Origin: Thalassotalea fonticola
GTDB taxonomy: Bacteria > Pseudomonadota > Gammaproteobacteria > Enterobacterales > Alteromonadaceae
DNA: 64,000 bases
Direction of reading: 5' to 3'
Assembly (NCBI RefSeq): GCF_032911225.1
Contig: NZ_CP136600.1
Coordinates: 2,046,001 to 2,110,000, forward strand
Part shown: one piece after another, positions 26,831 through 34,308 of the stretch
Position numbering within the stretch: the stretch's first letter is position 1
Layout of the letters: each line of letters opens with the position of its first letter
Notes under the pieces: generated by a model
What the model saw: the letters and a program-made list of their open reading frames with translations, nothing else
Told to the model about the DNA's origin: nothing
Databases searched by the model: none
Made by a program: the position numbers and the translations under genes

Positions 26831-28018
26831 TTATTTGCTGCGTTTATTCTTTGGCACGTAATTTAAAATTGATACCGGCACCACCTTTTTAACGGGAAAA
26901 CCGTCAAATTCTTTACGTTCAATTATATGCCCTAAACGACTCTCTATTGCACAAAGGTTTCTAAAATTATCCTTGGCGACAAACGAAATAGCTTCACCAG
27001 AGGCACCGGCGCGACCAGTACGGCCGATACGATGAATATAATCATCGACCTTGTCGGGTAAGTCGTAGTTAACCACCCGAGTAAGATCACCAATATCAAT
27101 ACCGCGAGCCGCAACGCCAGTTGCCACTAAAAATTTTATCGCTCCAGATTTAAAGTCACTCAGTATTTTTTCACGATTCGCCTGAGTTCTACCGCCATGG
27201 ATCGATTCAGCCGATATACCACGTTTTTCCAACTGGCTTACTAATTTGGCAGCGCCATGTTGGGTTTCAATAAAAATAAGCGCTTGTTGCCACTGTTGCT
27301 CTTTTATTAAATGGCTCAATAACGCCGATTTATTGCCTTTATCGACGGTAATTAACCATTGTTTAATTTCTGCCACGGTCGCTTTATTGGGAGCAATAGA
27401 TATTTCCACCGGCTCATCTATAGTTCGGCGAGCTAAAGAACGAACATCATCAGATATAGTGGCTGAAAACAATAAATTTTGCCGTTGCGCAGGTAAGCGT
27501 TCAATGATTTTATTAATGTCATCGATAAAGCCCATATCCAACATTCTATCGGCTTCATCTAACACAAAGGTTTCAAGTTCATCGAAATGTAAGGCACGTT
27601 GATGTGCTAAATCCAAAAGCCTACCGGGAGTGGCAACAATTATATCAACCCCCCATATCAAGCGTTGTTTTTGTGCATCAATATCAACCCCGCCATACAT
27701 AGCCATCGAACTCAACTCGAGGTTCTTACTGTACTGGCTAATACTCGCTTCAACTTGCACAGCTAATTCACGAGTAGGAGTAAGAATAAGAGCTCTAATA
27801 CGTTTACCACGCAGTTTGCGATCGATATTGAGCTTTTCCAATAATGGCAAGACGAAACTCGCCGTTTTCCCCGTACCCGTTTGTGCTGCAGCAACTAGGT
27901 CTCTACCAGACAAAATAACCGGTATTGCCTGTTTCTGAATATTCGTTGGCGCTGTATAACCTAGGTCGCTAACCGCGGTTAAAATAGGATCAGATAGTCC
28001 GAGTATTGAAAATGACAT
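26831..28018 (-). CDS. DEAD-box RNA helicase, RhlE-like
   Basis: The 395-residue helicase has all core motifs in order: Q motif (PTNIQKQAIP), I AAQTGTGKT, Ia PTRELAVQ, Ib TPGRLLDL, II DEAD, III SAT, IV IFIETQH, V ATGVAARGIDI, VI HRIGRTGRAG. The C-terminal tail is short and basic (NYVPKNKRSK), as in RhlE-type enzymes. It probably acts in ribosome assembly or RNA turnover. Single gene; the exact paralogue (RhlE versus SrmB-like) cannot be fixed. Confidence 0.9.
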   Translation of the reverse strand: MSFSILGLSDPILTAVSDLGYTAPTNIQKQAIPVILSGRDLVAAAQTGTGKTASFVLPLLEKLNIDRKLRGKRIRALILTPTRELAVQVEASISQYSKNLELSSMAMYGGVDIDAQKQRLIWGVDIIVATPGRLLDLAHQRALHFDELETFVLDEADRMLDMGFIDDINKIIERLPAQRQNLLFSATISDDVRSLARRTIDEPVEISIAPNKATVAEIKQWLITVDKGNKSALLSHLIKEQQWQQALIFIETQHGAAKLVSQLEKRGISAESIHGGRTQANREKILSDFKSGAIKFLVATGVAARGIDIGDLTRVVNYDLPDKVDDYIHRIGRTGRAGASGEAISFVAKDNFRNLCAIESRLGHIIERKEFDGFPVKKVVPVSILNYVPKNKRSK

Positions 28019-28174
28019 ACAAAGCCTTAAGCAGGAAGCGATTAATTAGGTAAAATAAAGTGCTGAAGTATAGCAGATAACATAACAGCGTATCATCAAT
28101 CTTCTTATTCTTGCATTAATAAGGAATCCCCTATATCCAAATACGAATTGCCGCAACTCATTAATAGGTGTTAA

Positions 28175-28963
28175 TTATTTTAAAGTCACGGGCTCTCTAA
28201 GTAAGCCTTGCTCTACCCAGGTTGATAAATAATGCAGCGCTAGTTCACTAGCATCGTTATTGCTTGAATAGGTTAATAACTGATCGCACATCATGGAAAA
28301 ATTTTTACCGCTTAATATCATCGACATTAGCGTGAACTCTTCTTCGCTCAGCGAGCGAAATTCGGTTAGACGCTCATTATTTCGCCATAATAACCAGGTG
28401 CTTTGTTGAGGTGTTGCGGCCTTGGGAGAATGCTCTTGCTTTAATGCCTGCCAGCTTTCAATCGAATTCCAAGAGAAATGGGCAATTTGTACACTGGGGT
28501 GAAATTTGAACATTAACTCAGGCCAGTCTTGAGGGGCAATGCTATGCAGGGTGTCAAATGTCATTCTAGTAGCATCAGCTGCATCAAAGGCAACTAATAA
28601 TAACCGTTCAAAATGCGCAAGTTCACTTAAAATAGGGTGTTGCTTAAAGGGCAATTGCGTCGCTAAAAAGTTAGGGAGTTGATCGGCAAAGTGTCGTAAT
28701 GAGCGATAACTCGATGGATGGTTTTGAATATAGCCAGAGACCATTTGCTCAAACAGCTCGTCACCTAAATAAAACCCTAATATTTGATGATCGTTATCAA
28801 TAACTTCTTTTAATCTTGCTGAGTAGGCATTTTTATATATGTTTAAGCGAGTTTTATTACTTACTTTTCCTTGCCTGACAATATCAGCGCAGATGCGATT
28901 ATCATCGTTAAGAAGATAGTTCATCATGTTATTTTGTAGCTCTTTTAAAGGTATATTGCTCAT
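28175..28963 (-). CDS. bufC: DUF2063 (BufC/HvfC-type) partner of MNIO enzyme
   Basis: At 262 residues, it has the N-terminal DUF2063 domain (NIYKNAYSARLKEVIDNDHQ) and a C-terminal helical domain. In bufferin and related RiPP systems this protein binds the precursor peptide and presents it to the MNIO (DUF692) enzyme. It starts 7 nt after that enzyme's stop, so the two are coupled. It is the last gene of the operon here; no DoxX-type gene follows. Confidence 0.85.
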   Translation of the reverse strand: MSNIPLKELQNNMMNYLLNDDNRICADIVRQGKVSNKTRLNIYKNAYSARLKEVIDNDHQILGFYLGDELFEQMVSGYIQNHPSSYRSLRHFADQLPNFLATQLPFKQHPILSELAHFERLLLVAFDAADATRMTFDTLHSIAPQDWPELMFKFHPSVQIAHFSWNSIESWQALKQEHSPKAATPQQSTWLLWRNNERLTEFRSLSEEEFTLMSMILSGKNFSMMCDQLLTYSSNNDASELALHYLSTWVEQGLLREPVTLK

Positions 28964-28970
28964 TGAACGC

Positions 28971-29813
28971 CTAACTAGTATTTATCTGGTTCAGTGTTTT
29001 ATCGGCTATTTCACGGGCGATATCAAGCTCGTTAAGTAATGTTTGTAATGGCGGAATATTATCGTCTCGTTCAATCATGGTGCTTATCCAACCAAAGCGC
29101 TTTAATGCTTGCCGGTAGAGTTGCCACACTGGGTCGGCAACGGCATGGTCATGGGTATCAATAACATAATCGCCGTAATCGCTGTGACCGGCTAAATGAA
29201 ATTGTCGAACTTTGTCTTTATCTATGCCTTGTAAATAAGATTCGGCTGAAAAGTCATGGTTTCGCGCACTGACATAAATATTATTTATATCTAATAGAAT
29301 ATGGCAATCTGCGCGGTTCACTATCTCGTTGAAAAACTGCCATTCAGTCATCTCACTATTTTGATAAGTCAGGTAACTTGAAACATTTTCTAATAAAATT
29401 TTACGGCCTAAAAAGTCTTGCACTTGTTTGACTCGGTCAACTACATGCGCGATGGCTTCTTCGTTATACGGTAGTGGCAGTAAATCATGAGTATTGGTGT
29501 GGTCATTACCCGTCCAGCATAAATGATCTGAAATCCATTTTGGCTGCAACTCATTGGTTAGTTTTTTTAGTTGCCGTAAATAATTCATATCTAATGGGTC
29601 TGTTGAACCAATTGATAAAGAGACTCCATGCATTACCATAGGGTAGTGCTCTCTAATTGCATGTAAGTAATGCTTGGGTTTTCCGCCGTTTATCATAAAG
29701 TTTTCAGAGACAACTTCAAACCAGTCTAAATTAGGGCGCGTATCAAGTACATCCTGAAAATGTTCCGTGCGCAAGCCTAAACCAAATCCTATAAAGTGAT
29801 CTGGCGCTGTCAC
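28971..29813 (-). CDS. bufB: MNIO (DUF692) RiPP-modifying iron enzyme, BufB-like
   Basis: This is a multinuclear non-haem iron oxidase that oxidatively modifies Cys residues of the co-encoded peptide. The TIM-barrel motifs are clear: GLGLRTEHFQDVL, DWFEVVSENF, MHGVSLSIG, WISDHLCWTG, ENVSSYLTY, HILLDINNIYVSARNH, FHLAGHSDYG, IDTHDHAV and TMIERDDNIP, which together supply the His, Glu, Asp and Asn metal ligands. The open frame runs to 30002 but the extra N-terminus lies inside the peptide gene and has no homology. Starts after the peptide stop are GTG 29813 (280 residues, used here) or TTG 29852. Neither has a clear ribosome site. Confidence 0.88.
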   Translation of the reverse strand: MTAPDHFIGFGLGLRTEHFQDVLDTRPNLDWFEVVSENFMINGGKPKHYLHAIREHYPMVMHGVSLSIGSTDPLDMNYLRQLKKLTNELQPKWISDHLCWTGNDHTNTHDLLPLPYNEEAIAHVVDRVKQVQDFLGRKILLENVSSYLTYQNSEMTEWQFFNEIVNRADCHILLDINNIYVSARNHDFSAESYLQGIDKDKVRQFHLAGHSDYGDYVIDTHDHAVADPVWQLYRQALKRFGWISTMIERDDNIPPLQTLLNELDIAREIADKTLNQINTS

Positions 29814-29828
29814 AATTGCGGGAGCTCG

Positions 29829-29846
29829 AGAGGGCGAATGCCCTCT
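29829..29846 (-). promoter_or_regulatory. Hairpin between bufferin precursor and MNIO gene
   Basis: AGAGGGC and GCCCTCT form a perfect 7-bp, GC-rich stem with a 4-nt loop in the gap between the precursor stop (29863) and the MNIO start. It lacks a T-run, so it is not an ordinary terminator. It may protect the upstream peptide mRNA or reduce translation of the enzyme relative to peptide. Confidence 0.55.
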
Positions 29847-29862
29847 TTCCAAGGGAATGTTA

Positions 29863-30330
29863 TTAAGAGCCAACCGTACCCCCAACGTCGTCACATGCAG
29901 CTGCTGACAACGCAACAAAGCCATGTCCTTTACAGGCCGCTTGACCTTTACAGGCATTTTCAGCGGTTTTACAGTCGTTGTGACCTTTACACACATTAAC
30001 ACCGTAACAATGCGTTAACTCCGCAGTATTGACTTCACCGCGCCAATCATCTTTCACTGTACCACCAATGTCAGCACAAGTTTTCGTCGACATGGCAACA
30101 AACCCATGTCCTTTGCAAGCAGCCTGGCCTTTACAGGCATTTCCAGCGGTTTTACAGTCATTATGACCATTACATTTATTAACGCCATAACAATGAGCCA
30201 TCTCAGCGACATTTGTCGCTGCGGACTTAGTTGACACATTTTCTGGGGCTGCATTGGCAATGCCCATCATACCTGCAACAGCCAGTGCTACTGCACTACC
30301 TTGAAGTTTAACCTTAGTATTGTGTTTCAT
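29863..30330 (-). CDS. bufA: Bufferin-type metallophore precursor with two tandem Cys-rich units
   Basis: The 155-residue precursor has a signal peptide (cleavage near IANA, residue 27) and two near-identical units, residues 44-92 and 105-153. Each unit contains six Cys in the pattern [20 protein letters not shown], then [14 protein letters not shown] and a final Cys-Asp/Ala-x-x-GG. This is the BufA2 style of bufferins, exported RiPPs whose Cys are converted to thiooxazoles that bind copper and similar metals. I chose ATG 30330 since GGAGAG lies 7 nt upstream; an ATG at 30375 is also in frame. The duplication of the core is notable: single-unit precursors are the usual form. Confidence 0.88.
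   Translation of the reverse strand: MKHNTKVKLQGSAVALAVAGMMGIANAAPENVSTKSAATNVAEMAHCYGVNKCNGHNDCKTAGNACKGQAACKGHGFVAMSTKTCADIGGTVKDDWRGEVNTAELTHCYGVNVCKGHNDCKTAENACKGQAACKGHGFVALSAAACDDVGGTVGS
29884..30187. repeat. Tandem internal duplication in the metallophore precursor
   Basis: The DNA encoding residues 105-153 (about 29872-30018) and residues 44-92 (about 30055-30201) is a direct repeat at about 183-bp spacing, highly similar at protein level (for example GHNDCKTA and [16 protein letters not shown] are shared). The boundaries are approximate. It is the product of an in-frame duplication of the modified domain. Confidence 0.75.
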
Positions 30331-30500
30331 TTTACTCTCCGTTGGTTCTATTACGGTCTTAGTAAGTTTAGTCATAAGACCTTAAAAGTGTTATCAGCGT
30401 GAAATCACGCAAACACTTAACATAACGTTAACGCCGTTAATCAATTGACCTTAGAAGCTAGAAACTTCTTTCAACTTTAAATTTTACGGAGAGTAAACAA
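30331..30500 (-). promoter_or_regulatory. Structured 5' leader of the bufferin operon with anti-ribosome-site sequence
   Basis: Read leftward, TTTACTCTCCGT (30497-30486) is a perfect 12-nt complement of ACGGAGAGTAAA (30342-30331), the ribosome site immediately before the precursor ATG. Between them lie a hairpin at 30386-30418 (AAGTGTT/AACACTT with an inner GCGTG/CACGC) and a TTAACGCCGTTAA palindrome (30428-30440) that could be an operator. If transcription begins upstream of 30497 the leader could hide the ribosome site. No convincing -35/-10 pair was identified. Confidence 0.45.
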
Positions 30501-30683
30501 CAACTTACTTAACCAACATCCGCTATGAAACAAGCCTCATGGCAAAACGAGGGATAAATAACAGAAAAAATCCAAATAAAATAAAAAGCGCCATGGCTGG
30601 CTTAGCACTTAGAGCAAAAGTTCAATGCATATCATTTAACTCTGTGGATGGTTAAAGAATTGCTATTAAGTAATGTAGAATAA

Positions 30684-30779
30684 GCATTAATGCCGATATG
30701 GGCAGTCATAGATGAATTAGCCAACGGCAACTTAGTACAAGTAATGCCGGAGCATACGTTCAGCCCCCAAGAAAAATAA
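30684..30779 (+). pseudogene. Remnant of a LysR-type regulator C-terminus
   Basis: An open stretch of 31 codons after an in-frame TAA encodes LMPIWAVIDELANGNLVQVM followed by PEHTFSPQEK and a stop. The pattern P-x-W-x-V-x-D-x-L-x-x-G-x-L-V-x-V-x-P is the usual end of the LysR effector domain. No helix-turn-helix or remaining body is found upstream, so this is a decayed fragment. The rest of 30501-30801 contains no other gene I can support. Confidence 0.45.
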
Positions 30780-30801
30780 AGGCAGCTAACTAACGAATTC
30801 A

Positions 30802-31125
30802 TTAATCAATAAAGTTAACTTCCATAATTTCTAAAATAGTCGAGTCGGATATGTCATTAAGAACATATTCTGATGATGAGAAAATATCCCCCTCTTTATT
30901 ACCTACGGCGATATCGACACTGTTTGGTTTATTATCATGAATAAGAATGACTATCTTTTTATCAATAGCAATACAATCAATGGTGATTGCATCAGCATTC
31001 ATGCCTTGCTTGCGTAACGTTTTATCCATTATTCCCATTACGGTATCAACATGTTCAAATTTGTTAAAGAACACGTCATTTGCTTTGGCGACAATTTCAG
31101 ATAGTTTTTTTAATGTTGTTTTCAT
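30802..31125 (-). CDS. Hypothetical protein, 107 aa
   Basis: I do not recognise this protein. It is soluble with no signal peptide; the sequence suggests an N-terminal helix (1-45) followed by alternating strands (CIAIDKKIVILIHD, then VDIAVGNKEGDIF). A short acidic C-terminus ends it. It is flanked by a LysR remnant on one side and the lipoprotein gene's terminator on the other, and stands alone on the minus strand. Confidence 0.6.
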   Translation of the reverse strand: MKTTLKKLSEIVAKANDVFFNKFEHVDTVMGIMDKTLRKQGMNADAITIDCIAIDKKIVILIHDNKPNSVDIAVGNKEGDIFSSSEYVLNDISDSTILEIMEVNFID

Positions 31126-31225
31126 TAAACTTCATTTCAATTAAGTTGAGTATCCCTTATCTTAAAGCAACTACTCTACTGCAGAGAAGTGATCTCTAAA
31201 AATAATTCAATTTATTTTTTGCATA

Positions 31226-31253
31226 AAAAAGCGAAGCTAAAGCTTCGCTTTTT
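31226..31253 (-). terminator. Terminator of the lipoprotein gene
   Basis: A perfect 12-bp stem (AAAAAGCGAAGC with GCTTCGCTTTTT, loop TAAA on the plus strand) has T-rich flanks and lies 16 nt after the stop at 31270. Confidence 0.85.
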
Positions 31254-31269
31254 ATTTATTAAAAATTAA

Positions 31270-33666
31270 CTAGTTAATTAACCCATAATCTTGAGTGTTT
31301 TTCCAAGCTTCTTCCCAATTACTCATATCTTCTTTACTGACACTATTAATACGAGGGTAAATAAACTGTCCAGTTTCATCTTCAGTAACTACACTGTCTT
31401 GGTTATTATCATTGCCCCAACTTGAATATTCAAACACTAAGGCTCGGCCATTATCGTCAACATTGATTACTTCCCAGGTTCTGTGGCGAACTTGATATGA
31501 ATCGCCAAACCTTAAATTAACAATATTTCCGGAGGTATCCCAAGTCCATCTGTCATCTCCTAAGTAAAAGTGCTCAACTTCAATGTCAGATCCAGAATTA
31601 GCATTCTCTCCATAAATACCACGTCGTAATGTGCCATTAGCTTTGAATTGGTAGCCCCATATGTCAGCCAATTTTAATTTGTCACCTTCCCAATGTTCTT
31701 TAAAATATCCATTAATATTAGCCAATTGAAATTCTGGTAACTCGGTTGCTAAATTGTTGGTGAGTTTTTGATAAGTATTATCAAATTTACTCATCTGCCA
31801 AACATAAGCTTTCTCAAGGCTGTTATTAATTAATTTTTCTGTATAGGCTAAGTAATTGTTAGCAGCTTGTTGAAACGGTGTCACCCTATAAGTAACCTCA
31901 CCATCTTTTAAAATAATGATGCCATTTTCAAAAATTACGCTAAATTCATGGTTTGATAAGCGTGAACTGGCTGTTGTTCCATTAATTGAAACAACATCAC
32001 TTCCTGAAACGTCAACAGGTTGAAGGCTCCAAACGTCTTTACCAATAGTGTAATCTAATGACATAACCCAATCGCCAGCTATATCAGCTATTGTTAAGCC
32101 ATTTAACAGACTTGTATTAGGCTCTACATAAGTTAAGGTGTTTGAATAATCCTCAGAAGCTGATGGGTTGTCACCTTGCCAATTCATTTCGCCCGGCATC
32201 ACCAGCTCATACCCAGAGTGGACTTGTTCTTCTACTTTGTATGTATCTTCACTCTTAGCTAAAAGTGTTACAGTTTTATTGATAACTCCATAGCGGATTT
32301 CAAGTGGAATACCGGGTGGTATAATACCTTGGTTTTGAGCTTGAACAAGTGCACTTTGAACACTTTGTTCAAAGCCATATTCAGTAACAAGCTCTTCAAA
32401 AGATTCTGAAAACTCACGAGTATAAGCGCCGGTTAATTCATCGTAACTATATTTTAACTTGCCATTTTCGACAGCCCAGTTTAAACCTTCAGCGGTAGAA
32501 ACCTCTCTATGCCTTGAGTCATATCGAGTAGCTAAACCATTGGAGTTATGGCGTATAACACTTGCAGTAAAATCAAGCCAACCAAGTTTAGTGTCATTAA
32601 TCTCAACTAAACTTTTACCCGTTATCATTTCTTCAGTAAATTGAAGCATAACCTTAGGATCGTTAATAGTCTCTGTTTTAGACGTTTCTATTGCAGCACT
32701 ATATTCTGCAGTTGCTTCACCATTTTCATCAATATAATTATTAGACTCTAAATAGCCATTGATCGCTTCAACTGTACCTATAGAGCCTTCATCAGTATTA
32801 TCTAAGAAAGAAACAATCGTTTCACCTTCTGGTAGATTGAAATTGTCATTGTCGACCATCAATTTAATAAAAGCAGCAGTTTCGATAAGCTCTTCCACTG
32901 AAATTTCAGCGGCAGTATCTAAATACTCTTGCATTGACGCAAATGGTTCATCATCATTTAAATCTTTCGCTAATAAATAAGTTGCTGTCGTTACATGGGT
33001 AATATTAGTCGTGTTAGTTTCACTGATTAAGTCTCGATGTTCATCGACTTGCTCTAACAATGTCGCAGATTCGCCTAAAAACAATTGTAATTGTACGTTT
33101 TCTTGACCTAACTCTTTGCTGCCTGTAGCGGTAAGAATTAAGCTCGCAAGCATGTCGTTAATAACTACATCCAATGAGTAATTACCCTCGGCATCTGCCG
33201 TGGTGGAATATGTTTGTCCGTTACTTTCTACAGTTACTTCAGCGTTACCTATTGGGCTGTCGGTAACTTGTCCTGAAACTGTTAGGGTATGATTTACAGC
33301 AAGTTGTAATTCGGCTGTTGCGGTAAATTCACCATCAGATATTGTGTAAGTTAATGAGTCAGAGCCGGCAAAATTTACATTAGGCGTATAAACAATAGAG
33401 CCTCCAGAAATACTTGCTTCACCATTTAATGGTGATGTTGATATTTCAGAGATAGATAACGCGTTGTTTTCAGCATCCGTATCATTTTCTAAAACATTTA
33501 CTGTTACTGAATTATTGTTTTGAGCAGTACCTACATCAGCTCCCGCTACAGGAGCAGTGTTTATATTTGCATCGACTTTAGGTGTATCTGAAGATCCACC
33601 ACCACCGCCGCAGCCACTTAAAAGCGTGGCAACAAGTAAAGCACTAGTTAGTTTTTTATTTTCCAT
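31270..33666 (-). CDS. Large exported lipoprotein with cadherin-like repeat
   Basis: This is a 798-residue lipoprotein. The start at 33666 has GAGGAAG 2-8 nt upstream and gives a lipobox LLSGCGGGGGSSD with the lipidated Cys at about residue 18. Residues 35-125 form a cadherin/Ig-like module (APVAGADVGT..., ENDTDAENNALSI, DSLTYTISDG), 125-175 a carboxypeptidase-regulatory-like beta fold (VSGQVTDSPIGNAEVTVES), and the remaining 600 residues an acidic, unrecognised body. It is probably anchored in the outer membrane and faces the surface. Function is unknown; such proteins often bind polysaccharide or other cells. Confidence 0.8.
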   Translation of the reverse strand: MENKKLTSALLVATLLSGCGGGGGSSDTPKVDANINTAPVAGADVGTAQNNNSVTVNVLENDTDAENNALSISEISTSPLNGEASISGGSIVYTPNVNFAGSDSLTYTISDGEFTATAELQLAVNHTLTVSGQVTDSPIGNAEVTVESNGQTYSTTADAEGNYSLDVVINDMLASLILTATGSKELGQENVQLQLFLGESATLLEQVDEHRDLISETNTTNITHVTTATYLLAKDLNDDEPFASMQEYLDTAAEISVEELIETAAFIKLMVDNDNFNLPEGETIVSFLDNTDEGSIGTVEAINGYLESNNYIDENGEATAEYSAAIETSKTETINDPKVMLQFTEEMITGKSLVEINDTKLGWLDFTASVIRHNSNGLATRYDSRHREVSTAEGLNWAVENGKLKYSYDELTGAYTREFSESFEELVTEYGFEQSVQSALVQAQNQGIIPPGIPLEIRYGVINKTVTLLAKSEDTYKVEEQVHSGYELVMPGEMNWQGDNPSASEDYSNTLTYVEPNTSLLNGLTIADIAGDWVMSLDYTIGKDVWSLQPVDVSGSDVVSINGTTASSRLSNHEFSVIFENGIIILKDGEVTYRVTPFQQAANNYLAYTEKLINNSLEKAYVWQMSKFDNTYQKLTNNLATELPEFQLANINGYFKEHWEGDKLKLADIWGYQFKANGTLRRGIYGENANSGSDIEVEHFYLGDDRWTWDTSGNIVNLRFGDSYQVRHRTWEVINVDDNGRALVFEYSSWGNDNNQDSVVTEDETGQFIYPRINSVSKEDMSNWEEAWKNTQDYGLIN

Positions 33667-33848
33667 AACTTCCTCTTTATTATTATATTTTCCTCTATTG
33701 CAATTTAGACATCCGTGCAATTTATTTAACTTAACACTAAATTTACAATTTTCAAAATTATAGTAAGAATACTAACCAATGCCTTTGCTAGTTTTCACTT
33801 CATCTTCCCTGATGTAAAAATTTCAAATCATGATTTGCATGATGTAAA

Positions 33849-33874
33849 AAAGGCGAACCACACGGTTCGCCTTT
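33849..33874 (-). terminator. Terminator after the DUF2999 gene
   Basis: AAAGGCGAACC and GGTTCGCCTTT form a perfect 11-bp stem with loop ACAC. On the minus strand it is followed by a run of six T residues, about 58 nt after the stop at 33932. Confidence 0.85.
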
Positions 33875-33931
33875 AGATTTAAAACAATTAATATTAGGTT
33901 TGAAAACCAAATAGCGTTATTTTATTTAGTC

Positions 33932-34183
33932 TTAGCCATTCAGTTTGCTTTTAGCTTCTTCAACTTTAGCAAAGTCTAAGCCAAGTTCAATAACCGCTTC
34001 TTTTATCAATTGTGGTTGGCTCATTACCATCATCATAAGTGATTGTAATTTTTCAGGAGGAATGCCCAGCGATTGGATTGTTGCCATCGCCATCATAGGG
34101 TTTTCAGTTAACGCTTGAAAAACGTCCTTGATTTTTGCATCACTAATATTTTGTTCTTTTAATGTCTGAATAATAGGGTTCAC
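33932..34183 (-). CDS. DUF2999 family protein
   Basis: This 83-residue protein matches the small marine family DUF2999 (NPIIQTLKEQNISDAKIKDV, then FQALTENPMMAMATIQSLGI). The GTG at 34183 is the most likely start because AGGAA lies 6-7 nt upstream and the family begins M-N-P-I-I; the longer frame needs a TTG at 34219. All helical and cytoplasmic; function is unknown. It lies between the gcvP terminator and its own terminator. Confidence 0.85.
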   Translation of the reverse strand: MNPIIQTLKEQNISDAKIKDVFQALTENPMMAMATIQSLGIPPEKLQSLMMMVMSQPQLIKEAVIELGLDFAKVEEAKSKLNG

Positions 34184-34232
34184 ATTTATTCCTAAATTGT
34201 TATCGTAAAGGTTATTCAATGGTTAAAATTGA

Positions 34233-34262
34233 AAAAGGCGGAGCTTTAAGGTCCGCCTTTTT
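34233..34262 (-). terminator. Terminator of the gcv operon
   Basis: AAAAGGCGGA and TCCGCCTTTT form a perfect 10-bp stem with a 9-nt loop. On the minus strand the stem ends in a T-run. It lies 47 nt after the gcvP stop at 34309. Confidence 0.85.
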
Positions 34263-34308
34263 ATCAATACCTGAAGTTAACCAATTTAATTAACTTCAGC
34301 AATTTCTG

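Noticed and set aside
29814..30002. Long N-terminal extension of the MNIO enzyme (frame reaching 30002)
   Set aside because: It is the shadow frame of the Cys-rich precursor repeats; its residues are not homologous to DUF692 proteins and the known domain begins near IGFGLGLRTEH.
30054..30260. Small ORF inside the precursor gene
   Set aside because: It arises from the repeated codons of the precursor in another frame and has no ribosome site.
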